Origin: Bradyrhizobium hipponense
GTDB lineage: Bacteria > Pseudomonadota > Alphaproteobacteria > Rhizobiales > Xanthobacteraceae
Assembly (NCBI RefSeq): GCF_008123965.1
Contig: NZ_VSTH01000108.1
Span: 1 to 32,891 of the forward strand
Reading direction: 5' to 3'
DNA: 32,891 nt
A model generated the notes under the pieces. That model was not told the origin of the DNA. It did no database searches and saw only the letters and a program-made list of their open reading frames with translations. Position numbers and translations under genes: made by a program. Below are positions 7,505 to 16,215 of the stretch, piece by piece. Positions within the stretch are counted from its first letter, which is position 1. Each line of letters begins with the position of its first letter.

Positions 7505-8740
7505 ATGGCGCGCCTGAAATTCGGAGCCTTTCTTGCCCCGCATCACCCGATCGGGGAGCATCCGATGCTTCAGTTCCGGCGCGATCTCGATCTGGTCGAG
7601 CAGCTGGATAGCCTCGGCTATGACGAATTCTGGTGTGGCGAGCATCACTCCTCCGGATGGGAGATGATTGCCTCGCCGGAGATGTTCCTGGCCGCGGCCG
7701 GCGAGCGCACCAAGCGGATCAAGCTCGGCACCGGCGTGGTTTCGCTGCCCTATCATCATCCCTTCAACGTCGCCCAGCGCATGGTGCAGCTCGATCACAT
7801 GACCGGCGGCCGCGCCATCTTCGGCTCCGGCCCCGGCGCGCTCGCCTCCGACGCGCACACGCTCGGCATCGACCCGATGACCCAGCGCGACCGTCAGGAC
7901 GAGGCGATCGGCGTGATCCGCCGCCTGTTCAACGGCGAGCGCGTCACCGCCAAGAGCGACTGGTTCACCATGAATGACGCCGCGCTCCAGATCCTGCCGT
8001 TGCAGGAGGAGATGCCGTTCGTGGTGGCGTCGCAGATCTCGCCCTCCGGCATGACGCTCGCCGGCAAATACGGCATCGGCATCATCTCGCTGGGCTCGAT
8101 GACGACGCAGGGGCTGATGTCGCTGCAGCAGCAATGGCAGTTCGCCGAGGACGCCGCCAGGAAGCACGGCACCAAAGTCGATCGGGCGAACTGGCGCGTG
8201 CTGCTGACCTGGCATCTCGCCGAGACCCGCGAGCAGGCCAGGCGCGAGGCCGGCGCCGGGCTGATGCGCTGGCACAACGAATATAATGTCGGCACGCTGC
8301 GACGGCCCGGCCTCACCGCGTTCGCCTCGCCCGACGAGGCCGTGGACAAGACCGCTTTTGTCGACGGCGCGGCCTCCGTCATCGGCACGCCAGACGATCT
8401 CGTCAAGATGATCAAGAACGTGATGCGGGTGTCGGGCGGCGTCGGCGCCATCATCGGCTTCGTGCACGACTGGGCCAATCCGGAAGCCACGCGCCGGAGC
8501 TGGGACATGGTCGCGCGCTACGTCGTGCCGGAGATCAACGGCTACATCGACGGCTTGCGCAAGTCGCAAAAATTCGTGATCGAGAACCGCGCGATCTTCG
8601 AGCGCGCGGGCCAGGCCGTGATGGCCAAGATCATGGAAAACGAAAAGGCTGCAGAGGCGCTAAGGGTGACCGGCCCCGGGCGTGTGGCGATTCCCGCCGT
8701 GAACGCGCCGGATCTGCAGAAGGAAGCGGCGAAGCGGTAG
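7505..8740 (+). CDS. LLM class flavin-dependent oxidoreductase
   Basis: A 411-residue bacterial-luciferase-like monooxygenase. The family pattern is clear: FGAFLAPHHPIGEHP at the N-terminus, DSLGYDEFWCGEHHS, the IKLGTGVVSLPYHHPFNVAQRM block, and MTGGRAIFGSGPG. These enzymes use reduced FMN and oxygen, and this branch resembles limonene-1,2-monooxygenase-like proteins. The start at 7505 follows GGAGAG at 7492-7497; the frame is open further upstream, but that part runs through repeat DNA. A cytochrome P450 gene follows 137 bases downstream in the same direction, which suggests oxidation of a hydrophobic, perhaps terpenoid, compound. Substrate is unknown. Confidence 0.9.
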   Translation: MARLKFGAFLAPHHPIGEHPMLQFRRDLDLVEQLDSLGYDEFWCGEHHSSGWEMIASPEMFLAAAGERTKRIKLGTGVVSLPYHHPFNVAQRMVQLDHMTGGRAIFGSGPGALASDAHTLGIDPMTQRDRQDEAIGVIRRLFNGERVTAKSDWFTMNDAALQILPLQEEMPFVVASQISPSGMTLAGKYGIGIISLGSMTTQGLMSLQQQWQFAEDAARKHGTKVDRANWRVLLTWHLAETREQARREAGAGLMRWHNEYNVGTLRRPGLTAFASPDEAVDKTAFVDGAASVIGTPDDLVKMIKNVMRVSGGVGAIIGFVHDWANPEATRRSWDMVARYVVPEINGYIDGLRKSQKFVIENRAIFERAGQAVMAKIMENEKAAEALRVTGPGRVAIPAVNAPDLQKEAAKR

Positions 8741-8877
8741 GCCTCGTCGCCTCCGTTGGGCGGTGACATGTCAGACGTTTGCGCCTGTGCTATGCTGATC
8801 GTGTCAGCCTGGCGCGGGCCGCAATAATGCCCCGGCCAAGCGATTTCTGTTCGGTCAGCCAAACCGGAGCACTCGTC

Positions 8878-10254
8878 ATGTCGATGCAGAATGTGGCCTC
8901 GCCTGCGCTCAGTTTCACCCCGCCCAGGCGCAACGAACTGACGCACATCCCCGGCGACGAGGGCTGGCCGATCATCGGCAAGACCTTTCAGGTGCTGGCG
9001 GATCCCAAGGGTCATATCGAGGCGAACGGCGCCAAATACGGCCCGGTCTACCGCACCCATTTCTTCGGCGAGACCAACGTCGTGCTGCTTGGCCCCGAGG
9101 CCAACGAACTCGTGCTGTTCGACCAGCACAAGCTGTTCTCGTCGACCCACGGCTGGAACAAGGTGCTCGGCCTGCTGTTTCCGCGGGGATTGATGCTGCT
9201 CGATTTCGACGAGCACCGGCTGCACCGCAAGGCGCTCTCGGTCGCATTCAAATCCGGGCCGATGAAATCCTATCTCAGCGATCTCGACCGCGGCATCGCC
9301 GCTCGCGTCGCGCAGTGGAAGGCGAAGCCGGGCACGATGCAGCTCTATCCGGCGATGAAGCAGCTTACGCTCGATCTGGCCGCAACATCCTTCCTCGGCG
9401 CCGAGATCGGACCGGAGGTCGACGAGATCAACCGCGCCTTCGTCGACATGGTTGCGGCCGCGGTCACCCCGATCCGCCGCCCCCTGCCCGGCACGCAGAT
9501 GGCGCGCGGTGTGAAGGGCCGCAAGCGCATCGTCGCCTATTTTCGCGAGCAGATTCCGCTACGCCGCGGCAATCACGGCGGCGACGATCTGTTCTCGCAG
9601 CTCTGCCGTGCCACCCATGAGGACGGCGCGCTGCTCTCCGAGCAGGACATCATCGACCACATGAGCTTCCTGATGATGGCGGCGCACGACACGCTGACCT
9701 CGTCGCTGACCTCCTTCGTCGGCGAGCTCGCGGCGCATCCAGAGTGGCAGAAGAAGCTGCGCGACGAGGTTTTGGCGCTCGGGCTTTCCGCCGATGCGCG
9801 GACCAGCTTCGACGATCTCGAAAAGATGCCGCTGTCGGAGATGGCCTTCAAGGAAGCGCTGCGGATCAAGCCGCCGGTGCCCTCGATGCCGCGCCGCGCC
9901 ATGCGCGATTTCACCTTCAAGGGCTTTAGGGTTCCCGCCGGGACGGCAATCGGCATCAACCCGCTCTATACCCATCACATGAAAGACATCTGGCCGGAGC
10001 CGGATCGCTTCGATCCCTCTCGTTTCACCGAGGAAGCCCAGCGCAACCGCCACCGCTTCGCCTGGGTGCCGTTCGGCGGCGGCGCGCATATGTGCCTCGG
10101 CCTGCACTTCGCCTACATGCAGGCCAAATGCTTTGCGCGGCACTTCCTACAGAACGTCGAGGTGTCGCTGGAGCCGGGCTACACGCCCGACTGGCAGATG
10201 TGGCCGATCCCGAAGCCGCGGGACGGGCTGCGGGTGGTGGTGAAGGCGGTGTGA
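8878..10254 (+). CDS. Cytochrome P450
   Basis: A 458-residue soluble P450. The heme-binding loop FGGGAHMCLGLHFA contains the thiolate ligand Cys406. The K-helix ExxR is Glu326-Ala-Leu-Arg329, and the I-helix oxygen-activation segment is AAHDT at 268-272, with His where Gly is more usual. No membrane anchor is present. It needs external electron donors, and no ferredoxin or ferredoxin reductase gene lies in the window. The start at 8878 (MSMQN) follows CCGGAG at the right distance; Met at 8884 is also possible. It follows the LLM oxidoreductase and may act on the same substrate. The sequence style (EGWPIIGKTFQV) recalls sterol- or fatty-acid-type P450s, but the substrate is open. Confidence 0.93.
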   Translation: MSMQNVASPALSFTPPRRNELTHIPGDEGWPIIGKTFQVLADPKGHIEANGAKYGPVYRTHFFGETNVVLLGPEANELVLFDQHKLFSSTHGWNKVLGLLFPRGLMLLDFDEHRLHRKALSVAFKSGPMKSYLSDLDRGIAARVAQWKAKPGTMQLYPAMKQLTLDLAATSFLGAEIGPEVDEINRAFVDMVAAAVTPIRRPLPGTQMARGVKGRKRIVAYFREQIPLRRGNHGGDDLFSQLCRATHEDGALLSEQDIIDHMSFLMMAAHDTLTSSLTSFVGELAAHPEWQKKLRDEVLALGLSADARTSFDDLEKMPLSEMAFKEALRIKPPVPSMPRRAMRDFTFKGFRVPAGTAIGINPLYTHHMKDIWPEPDRFDPSRFTEEAQRNRHRFAWVPFGGGAHMCLGLHFAYMQAKCFARHFLQNVEVSLEPGYTPDWQMWPIPKPRDGLRVVVKAV

Positions 10255-10263
10255 GCATGGCAC

Positions 10264-10365
10264 GCGTAGGGTGGGCAAAGCGAAGCGTGCCCACCACGCC
10301 TCTTCACATCTGAACATGATGGTGGGCACGGCGCGCGAAGAGCGCGCCTTTTGCCCACCCTACAG
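10264..10365. repeat. Palindromic intergenic repeat, family A, copy 2
   Basis: GTAGGGTGGGCAAA at 10266-10279 pairs with TTTGCCCACCCTAC at 10350-10363. GCGTGCCCACC and GGTGGGCACG give inner pairing. The core words match the repeat at 51-168. It fills the gap between the convergent P450 and SDR genes, where it may help end transcripts. Confidence 0.75.
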
Positions 10366-10388
10366 CTACCAATCCTCCCGTGTGGCGC

Positions 10389-11228
10389 CTACGCCCCCTG
10401 GTCGAACGCCTTGCGCAACGCGACGTAGCCCTGCTGCTGCTGGCTCCAGTTGCGGCCGCCGGTGATGGCGCCGTCGACTACGAGATCGTGGCCGTTGATG
10501 AAGCTGGATTCGTCGCTGGCCAGAAACACTGCGGCATGCGCGATGTCGTCGGGAAGGCCCGCGCGCGGGATCGGCTGCGCGGTCTTGTAGACCTCGCGCA
10601 TCACGGCCGGCGTCTTTTCGGCCGCATCGGTCGAGAGCCCCAGCGCCTTGCCGAAAATGCCGGTGGCGATGGCGCCGGGCGAGATCGAGTTGACGCGCAC
10701 GTTGGCTTCGCCGAGCTCCATGGCCACGCATTTGGTGAGATGGATCACGGCGGCCTTGGCCGCGCCATAGACCATTGAGGACGAGAAGCCGGCGAGGCGG
10801 CCGGCGATGCTGCCGTTGTTGATGATGCTGCCAGACCCCTGCTGCTTCATGAGGGGCGCGGCGTGCTTCATGCCGAGCATGACGCTGCGCACCAGCGTCG
10901 CCATCGCTGCGTCGAACCGCTCGACTTCGAGGCGCTCGATGCCACCGGTTTGCGCCGGACCGCCGGCATTGTTGAACAGGCAATCGATCCTGCCGAACTT
11001 GTCGACCGCCACCGCGATCAGCGCGCGCATCTGCTCTTCGACCGTCACGTCCGTCTGGCGGAAGATGCAATTGGCGCCGAGCTGCTTCGCCAGCGCCTCG
11101 CCTTCCGGTGCGCGCCGGCCTGCGATCACAATTTTGGCACCTTCGGCAACGAAGACTTCCGCGGTCCGCAATCCGATCCCGCTCGTCGCGCCCGTAATCA
11201 CCGCAACCTTGCCGTCCAGCCTGCCCAT
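10389..11228 (-). CDS. SDR family oxidoreductase
   Basis: A 279-residue classical short-chain dehydrogenase/reductase. The nucleotide-binding TGATSGIG is at 12-19, NNAG at 86-89, and the catalytic Ser140, Tyr154 and Lys158 (YxxxK) are in place. The C-terminal half has the usual RVNSISPGAIATGIF and the INGHDLVVDGAITGG end. Asp60 in QTDVT supports the standard adenine-binding pocket. It would oxidise or reduce an alcohol/ketone with NAD(P). The start at 11228 (MGRLDGK) follows AGGAAC; the frame is open upstream but carries no family sequence. It converges on the P450 gene and diverges from the histidine kinase. Substrate is unknown. Confidence 0.93.
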   Translation of the reverse strand: MGRLDGKVAVITGATSGIGLRTAEVFVAEGAKIVIAGRRAPEGEALAKQLGANCIFRQTDVTVEEQMRALIAVAVDKFGRIDCLFNNAGGPAQTGGIERLEVERFDAAMATLVRSVMLGMKHAAPLMKQQGSGSIINNGSIAGRLAGFSSSMVYGAAKAAVIHLTKCVAMELGEANVRVNSISPGAIATGIFGKALGLSTDAAEKTPAVMREVYKTAQPIPRAGLPDDIAHAAVFLASDESSFINGHDLVVDGAITGGRNWSQQQQGYVALRKAFDQGA

Positions 11229-11407
11229 GGAGTGTTCCTGTTTCCGAACCGTTTGATACCAAATTGCGGGCGCCGATCGATGACGGCGCCGCGACAATCA
11301 CTATTCCTGCCCGCTCCGGACAAGGCAAGCTATGCTTGTGCGGGCGACATGCGTAACATTCCCGCCCTAAGGTCGAATTTCAGACGCAGATCGCAGCCGG
11401 GCAGCGC

Positions 11408-12373
11408 ATGGGGAAGCTGATCGACGAATTCCGCAAGAGCTGGCAGGGCGTGGCGCCGCCAACGCTCGGCCTGAGCATTGCCTTCGCGGTGGCCTGCCTG
11501 CTGGTCGCGACGCTGGCGCGCTGGGGCCTCGCGCATGTGCGGCCCGACGTCTACTTCACGCCGTATTTCCCGGCCGTGTTCTTTGCCACCGCGTTCGGAG
11601 GCTTGCGGATCGGCGTCGCTACGGCACTGGTCGGCGGCGTGCTCGGCGTCGTGCTGAATTTCGGCGATGCCTTTGCCGATCGCGCCCGGTTCGCCCTGCT
11701 GGCGCTGTATTGGGGGGTCAGTGCGCTGACCATCTGGGGCGTCGAGCATTATCGCTCGCTGTTGATCGAGCAGAGACGGATTTCCAAGCGCCTGATCGAG
11801 GAGGAGGATTACCGCAAGCTGCTGGTCGACGAGCTCCAGCACCGGCTGAAGAACAAGCTGTCGACGGTGCATGCGGTGCTGCATCAGGTACTGCACGACC
11901 AGCCGCAGATCTGGGCCCGGATCGACCCGCGGCTGCGGTCGCTGGCCGCGACCGACGACCTGATTTCGCGGATCGACAGGGCCGGCTGCGACATTCGCGA
12001 CCTCCTGATCTCGGAGCTTGGCCCATACGGCCATGTCCGCTTCACGCTCAACGGCGACCGGCTATTCCTGCCGCCGAAACTCGCGGTGACGCTGTCGCTG
12101 ATGTTTCACGAGCTCGCCACCAATGCTGGCAAATATGGTGCGTTCTCCGCACCGCGCGGATTGCTGCAGGTGTCATGGACCGTCAGCGATGACCGCCTGT
12201 CCATCACCTGGGACGAAACCGAGGGACCGAGCATCGACAATGTGTCCGAAGCCGGCTTCGGCACCCAGCTGCTGAAGTCGGCGCTGTCAGCCTTCGACGG
12301 CAAGAGCGAGATCTCTTACTTGAAGACCGGGCTGCATTGCACCATGCAATGCCGCATTCCCCGCAGCGAATAG
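11408..12373 (+). CDS. HWE-type sensor histidine kinase with membrane domain
   Basis: A 321-residue kinase. About four hydrophobic segments lie between residues 18 and 112 and resemble the DUF4118 membrane sensor module. The phospho-acceptor is His145 in DELQHRLKNKLSTVHAV. The N-box HELATNAGKYGA (234-245) with His234 and the Trp268-x-Glu270 pair are the defining marks of HWE kinases. The G-box is GFGTQLL (283-289). Such kinases usually phosphorylate single-domain response regulators, including general stress regulators; no receiver-domain gene lies beside it. The start at 11408 has no strong ribosome site. It is divergent from the SDR gene across 179 bases. Confidence 0.92.
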   Translation: MGKLIDEFRKSWQGVAPPTLGLSIAFAVACLLVATLARWGLAHVRPDVYFTPYFPAVFFATAFGGLRIGVATALVGGVLGVVLNFGDAFADRARFALLALYWGVSALTIWGVEHYRSLLIEQRRISKRLIEEEDYRKLLVDELQHRLKNKLSTVHAVLHQVLHDQPQIWARIDPRLRSLAATDDLISRIDRAGCDIRDLLISELGPYGHVRFTLNGDRLFLPPKLAVTLSLMFHELATNAGKYGAFSAPRGLLQVSWTVSDDRLSITWDETEGPSIDNVSEAGFGTQLLKSALSAFDGKSEISYLKTGLHCTMQCRIPRSE

Positions 12374-12582
12374 CCGCTGCAAACGAAAGCGGATCGCGGG
12401 CTTCGCTGGCACTTTCGCAAGCGGCGTTGACCCCCTGTTAATGACGATCGGCTGCTCGCGCCAGAACGCCGCAAGTTTCTCGCAAAACACCCCCGTATTT
12501 CTCCCGACCCCTTAACCAAACCTAAGAGGGAACCGCGCAAGATCGCGCTCATTGCAAAAGGCGCGCTGAAACAACAAGATTC

Positions 12583-14322
12583 ATGAATTCTATGAACGAC
12601 AACAGATACTCCGGCGCGACCGAAGCCGAGCTCGGTTTTCTCAAGGAAATCGTTAGAATGCTTCCGGCCGGCGTGACCGTGCAGGACGCCGGCGGCGAAC
12701 TTCTTCTGGTCAACGATGCGGCGGCCACCCAACTCGGCATGGACGGCAGCCGCCCTGCGCCGGATCTCGCGCAGCGCCGGGAGGCCTGCCGCCGGGCGCT
12801 GAGCGCCGGCCAGGCCGTCGTCACCGAGGAAGCGCTCCAGGATGGGGCTGCACGCCAGGTCCTGCTCACGACCCATCGTCCGGTCCACCTCGCCGGACGC
12901 GAGCTCCTGATCTCAACTTCCGCCGACATCACCGAGCAGAAGAATTTCGAGGACCAGCTATTCCGCTCGGCCTATTTCGACGAGCTGACCGGGCTGCCTT
13001 CGCGGCGTGTGATCGAGCACCGCGCCACCGGCCTGCTGGCGCGGGACGGCGAGCGCTTTGCGCTTGCCTTTCTCGACGTCGACAATTTCAAGCACATCAA
13101 CGACTATTACGGCCATACGGTCGGCGATGCGCTGCTGGTCGAGCTCTCGAAGCGGCTCGGGCGGGACCTGCGCGACTCCGACATGCTGTCGCGCATCTCC
13201 GGCGACGAATTCCTGCTGCTGCTGTCGCCGATCCAGAGCCAGGAGGAAGTCGCCGAATTCATGCAGTCGACGCTGGAACGCCTGACCGCACCGTTCTTCA
13301 TCGACAATTCGGAGGTCTTCGCCTCCACCTCCGTCGGCGTCAGCCTCTATCCCGATCATGGCCGCAGCTTCGCGACGCTGCGCCAGAACGCCGACATCGC
13401 GATGTACCGCATCAAGAACAACGGCAAGGGCTCGGCGGCCTTTTTCGATGCCGGCATGGAGCGCGAGGCGCTGGCGCGGATGAAGATCGAGCAATCGCTG
13501 CGGCTCGCCATTCTCGAAAAACGCTTCTGCTGCGCCTTCCAGTCCAAGGTCGACATCAGGACGCAGGCGGTGGAGGGCATCGAGGCCCTGGTACGCCTGC
13601 GCGACGACGAAGGTATCATCCAGGCGCCCGGCTCGTTCATCGACCTTGCCACCGAACTCGGGCTGATCGACGAGCTGACCCATCTCGTGCTCGCCGAGAT
13701 CGTCAAATCGATCGACCTGATCAACGCCACGTTTGGCGCGGACGCGAGCATCAGCATCAATGTCGCCGCTACGCAGGCCGGCAACCCGGAATTCATGCGC
13801 AGCTTTGCGCAGGCACTGGACGAAACCGGCTTTCCCCAACGCTTTATGATCGAGGTGACGGAAGACGCCTTCGTCGCCAAGAATCATTTCCAGGCCGAGA
13901 TCCTGCCGATGTTCCGCAAGCTCGGTGTCGGCATCTCGATCGACGATTTCGGTAGCGGCTATTCCTCGCTCTCCGCGCTCGCCGACATCACCGCCGACGA
14001 GATCAAGATCGACCGCTCCTTCATCACCGACATCCATAAGCGTCCGCGTAACCAGGGCATCTTGCGCGCGATCGAATCCCTGAGCGAGGCGCTCGGCATG
14101 ACCGTCATCGCCGAAGGCGTCGAATCCTACGAGGAATTGGCGTATCTGCAGGCCGCAACAAGGATCCGCTATGCTCAGGGCTATTATTTCGCCCGCCCGA
14201 TCTTCCTCGAGGAGCTGACGCTGGCAACGCCCATCTCCAGCGAGGCGCGCGCCAGCGTGGCAAGCCGCCCGACCCAGGCGAATCGCCAAGGCTATTCGCG
14301 GGCGAGCGGGTACCGGCGGTAG
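12583..14322 (+). CDS. PAS-GGDEF-EAL cyclic di-GMP signalling protein
   Basis: A 579-residue cytoplasmic protein with an N-terminal PAS-like domain (about 17-120), a GGDEF domain and an EAL domain. The GGDEF signature is SGDEF at 206-210, a variant found in some active cyclases, and the product-inhibition site RDSD (197-200) lies five residues before it. The EAL domain keeps Glu334, Asn393, Glu424, Asp454-Asp455, Lys475 and Glu511, so phosphodiesterase activity is likely. It could therefore make or break c-di-GMP. No membrane segment is seen. Met1 at 12583 and Met4 at 12592 are equally plausible starts. It lies 209 bases after the HWE kinase; a shared pathway is only suggested by position. 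Confidence 0.93.
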   Translation: MNSMNDNRYSGATEAELGFLKEIVRMLPAGVTVQDAGGELLLVNDAAATQLGMDGSRPAPDLAQRREACRRALSAGQAVVTEEALQDGAARQVLLTTHRPVHLAGRELLISTSADITEQKNFEDQLFRSAYFDELTGLPSRRVIEHRATGLLARDGERFALAFLDVDNFKHINDYYGHTVGDALLVELSKRLGRDLRDSDMLSRISGDEFLLLLSPIQSQEEVAEFMQSTLERLTAPFFIDNSEVFASTSVGVSLYPDHGRSFATLRQNADIAMYRIKNNGKGSAAFFDAGMEREALARMKIEQSLRLAILEKRFCCAFQSKVDIRTQAVEGIEALVRLRDDEGIIQAPGSFIDLATELGLIDELTHLVLAEIVKSIDLINATFGADASISINVAATQAGNPEFMRSFAQALDETGFPQRFMIEVTEDAFVAKNHFQAEILPMFRKLGVGISIDDFGSGYSSLSALADITADEIKIDRSFITDIHKRPRNQGILRAIESLSEALGMTVIAEGVESYEELAYLQAATRIRYAQGYYFARPIFLEELTLATPISSEARASVASRPTQANRQGYSRASGYRR

Positions 14323-14343
14323 GCGGGGCAACAAATACCGCTG

Positions 14344-14494
14344 TCGTCCCGGGGCGCGCGAAGCGCGAACCCGGGATCCATACCCGCAGGCAGAAGTGTG
14401 ACGCGAAGCTCCCACTCCGAGCCTTAACCAAACTGCTCCCTGTGGGTATGGGTCCCGGATCTGCACTACGCTTCGCTGCGCTTGTCCGGGACGA
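14344..14494. repeat. Palindromic intergenic repeat, family B
   Basis: TCGTCCCGG at 14344-14352 pairs with CCGGGACGA at 14486-14494, and inner parts around ATCCATACCC and GGGTATGGGTCCC also pair. It is a diverged relative of the perfect pair at 743-885. It sits between the GGDEF-EAL gene and the sigma-54 activator gene. Confidence 0.75.
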
Positions 14495-14580
14495 CGACCG
14501 AGAACGACCCAACCGCCAATTCCCCCTTTGAAATTACTGGCCTTTTGGTAATAAGCAGGTGGACCTCCCCGAGGTATGTC

Positions 14581-16020
14581 ATGGCCGCCGCTTCCTCGAT
14601 CAGCGATCCCGCCTATCTTCGTGCGCGCGCGATGGAGACGCTGTTCGAGCGGCTCGAAAACCTCTGCGAGGGCGCGATTGCGATCGACCGCGGCGGGCGG
14701 GTCGTCTACGTCAACGAGAAATACCTCGCCGCGCTTGGCCTCAAGCATATTGCGGAAGCGATCGGACGGCCGATCGAGGAGATCATCCCGAACAGCCTGA
14801 TGCGGAAGGTGGCCGAAACCGGCGAACCGATCCTGCTCGACATCATGGAGCTCGGCGGCGAGCAGCTCGTGGTCACGCGGATGCCGATCGAGGACGAGCA
14901 CCGGAAGGTCATCGGCGCGATTGGCTTCGTGCTCTATGACCATTTGGAGAGCCTCAAGCCGCTATTGGCCCGTGTCAGCCAGCTCGAGAGCGACCTGCGT
15001 CTGGCGCGGCGGCAATTGTCCAACGCCCGCGCGGCGCGCTTCACGTTCGCCGACTTCGTCGGCGTGACGCCGGGAATCGCGCAGGCCAAGGAGCTTGCGG
15101 CCCGCGCCGCGCGGCAGAGCGTCACGGTGCTGCTCACCGGCGAGACCGGGACCGGCAAGGAAATGCTGGCGCAGGCGATCCACAACGCTTCGTCGCGCGC
15201 GGACAAGCCGTTCGTCAGCGTCAATGTCGCGGCGATTCCCGACACGCTGATCGAATCCGAGTTTTTCGGTACCGTGCCCGGCGCCTATACCGGCGCGGAC
15301 CGCAAGGGCCGCGAGGGAAAATTCCGGATCGCCGACGGCGGCACGCTGTTTCTCGACGAGATCGGCGAGATGCCGCTGCAATTGCAGGCCAAGCTGTTGC
15401 GCGTGTTGCAGGAGCGCGAGATCGAGCCGCTCGGGTCGGACAAGGTCTCGAAGGTCGACGTGCGCGTGGTCGCCGCCACCAATGTCGATTTGCGCAAGCG
15501 GGTCAGCGACGGCGCGTTCCGGGCCGACCTGTATTACCGGCTGAACGTGCTCTCGATCGATCTGCCGCCGCTGCGCGACTGCCTTGGTGATCTTCCCGAG
15601 ATCAGCGCCCGGCTGCTCGAGGACATCAGCGCGTCCGGCGATTACGTCAGCGCCAAGATCACGCCGAGCGCGCTCGCCGCGCTTGCCTGCTACGACTGGC
15701 CGGGCAATGTCCGGGAACTTCGCAATATCCTGGAGCGCGCGCTGATCCTCAGCGATTCCGGGCGACTGACCGGCGACGATTTCGTGCGTATCCTTCCTGT
15801 CGGCACGCAGACCAGGCTCGCCGCGCCGGTGCGCGCGGCCGGCTTCGTGGTGCCCTATGCCGAGGCCGAGGCGGAATTCGAGAAGCACACGCTCGAACAG
15901 GCGCTCGCCGCCAGCAACGGCCAGATCTCCGAAGCCGCAAAGATGCTGCGCATCTCGCGCGCCACGTTCTACAAGAAGCTTGCCAAGTTCGGCCTCGCCG
16001 CGGGACCGGCCCCCGTCTGA
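14581..16020 (+). CDS. Sigma-54 dependent transcriptional activator (PAS, AAA+, Fis HTH)
   Basis: A 480-residue enhancer-binding protein. An N-terminal PAS domain (about 14-125) would sense a ligand or redox state. A short coiled linker (DHLESLKPLLARVSQLESDL) leads to the AAA+ domain: Walker A GETGTGKE with Lys193, Walker B ending Asp259-Glu260, and the sigma-54 contact loop GAYTGA at 234-239 (Tyr instead of the commonest Phe, a tolerated change). The C-terminal Fis-type helix-turn-helix is at about 438-470. There is no receiver domain, so it is not a two-component regulator. The start at 14581 follows GAGG. The excellent -24/-12 promoter 120 bases downstream makes the MHS transporter gene its likely target. 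Confidence 0.95.
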   Translation: MAAASSISDPAYLRARAMETLFERLENLCEGAIAIDRGGRVVYVNEKYLAALGLKHIAEAIGRPIEEIIPNSLMRKVAETGEPILLDIMELGGEQLVVTRMPIEDEHRKVIGAIGFVLYDHLESLKPLLARVSQLESDLRLARRQLSNARAARFTFADFVGVTPGIAQAKELAARAARQSVTVLLTGETGTGKEMLAQAIHNASSRADKPFVSVNVAAIPDTLIESEFFGTVPGAYTGADRKGREGKFRIADGGTLFLDEIGEMPLQLQAKLLRVLQEREIEPLGSDKVSKVDVRVVAATNVDLRKRVSDGAFRADLYYRLNVLSIDLPPLRDCLGDLPEISARLLEDISASGDYVSAKITPSALAALACYDWPGNVRELRNILERALILSDSGRLTGDDFVRILPVGTQTRLAAPVRAAGFVVPYAEAEAEFEKHTLEQALAASNGQISEAAKMLRISRATFYKKLAKFGLAAGPAPV

Positions 16021-16092
16021 GTTTCGAGACACGAAGCGTCCGGAGTCTCGGATTCCTGACAGCGCGCCTTGCCGCTCTGTCCCGGAGCCAGC

Positions 16093-16128
16093 GCTGAAAC
16101 TGCTGGATTTTCAGCCATTTTGCGCAAA
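16093..16128. promoter_or_regulatory. Candidate upstream activator sites
   Basis: GCTGAAA (16093-16099) and TTTCAGC (16109-16115) form a 7-base inverted repeat with a 9-base spacer. The perfect palindrome TTTGCGCAAA follows at 16119-16128. They lie just upstream of the -24/-12 promoter, roughly 40-70 bases before the expected transcript start. Binding by the adjacent Fis-type activator is inference; the symmetry is seen. Confidence 0.45.
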
Positions 16129-16139
16129 CGCACAGCATC

Positions 16140-16155
16140 TGGCGCGGAGCTTGCT
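16140..16155 (+). promoter_or_regulatory. Sigma-54 (-24/-12) promoter
   Basis: The sequence TGGCGCGGAGCTTGCT matches the sigma-54 consensus TGGCACG-N4-TTGCW at all positions but one (G for A), with the required 10 bases between the GG and GC pairs. The predicted start is near 16165. It lies 60 bases before the MHS transporter gene and directly downstream of a sigma-54 activator gene, which strongly supports it. Confidence 0.85.
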
Positions 16156-16168
16156 CTTCGCTTTGCAC

Positions 16169-16194
16169 AATGACGCATGCTGCACATGCGCATT
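16169..16194 (+). other. Stem-loop at the 5' end of the predicted transporter mRNA
   Basis: AATGACGCATG (16169-16179) and CATGCGCATT (16185-16194) pair over 10 bases with one bulged A and a 5-base loop. It would start within a few bases of the predicted sigma-54 transcript start and ends before the ribosome site at 16202-16208. A role in mRNA stability is inference; an overlapping binding site is an alternative. Confidence 0.45.
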
Positions 16195-16215
16195 CGCAAA
16201 CAGGGAGGACGCCAG

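Noticed and set aside
12410..12430. TGGCACTTTCGCAAGC as a sigma-54 site before the first GGDEF-EAL gene
   Set aside because: The -24 half is good but there is no TTGC at the -12 position.
12958..14943. A 661-codon open frame antisense to the GGDEF-EAL and activator genes
   Set aside because: Asp/Arg/Gly-rich shadow that crosses the intergenic repeat; the sense strand has full domain motifs.
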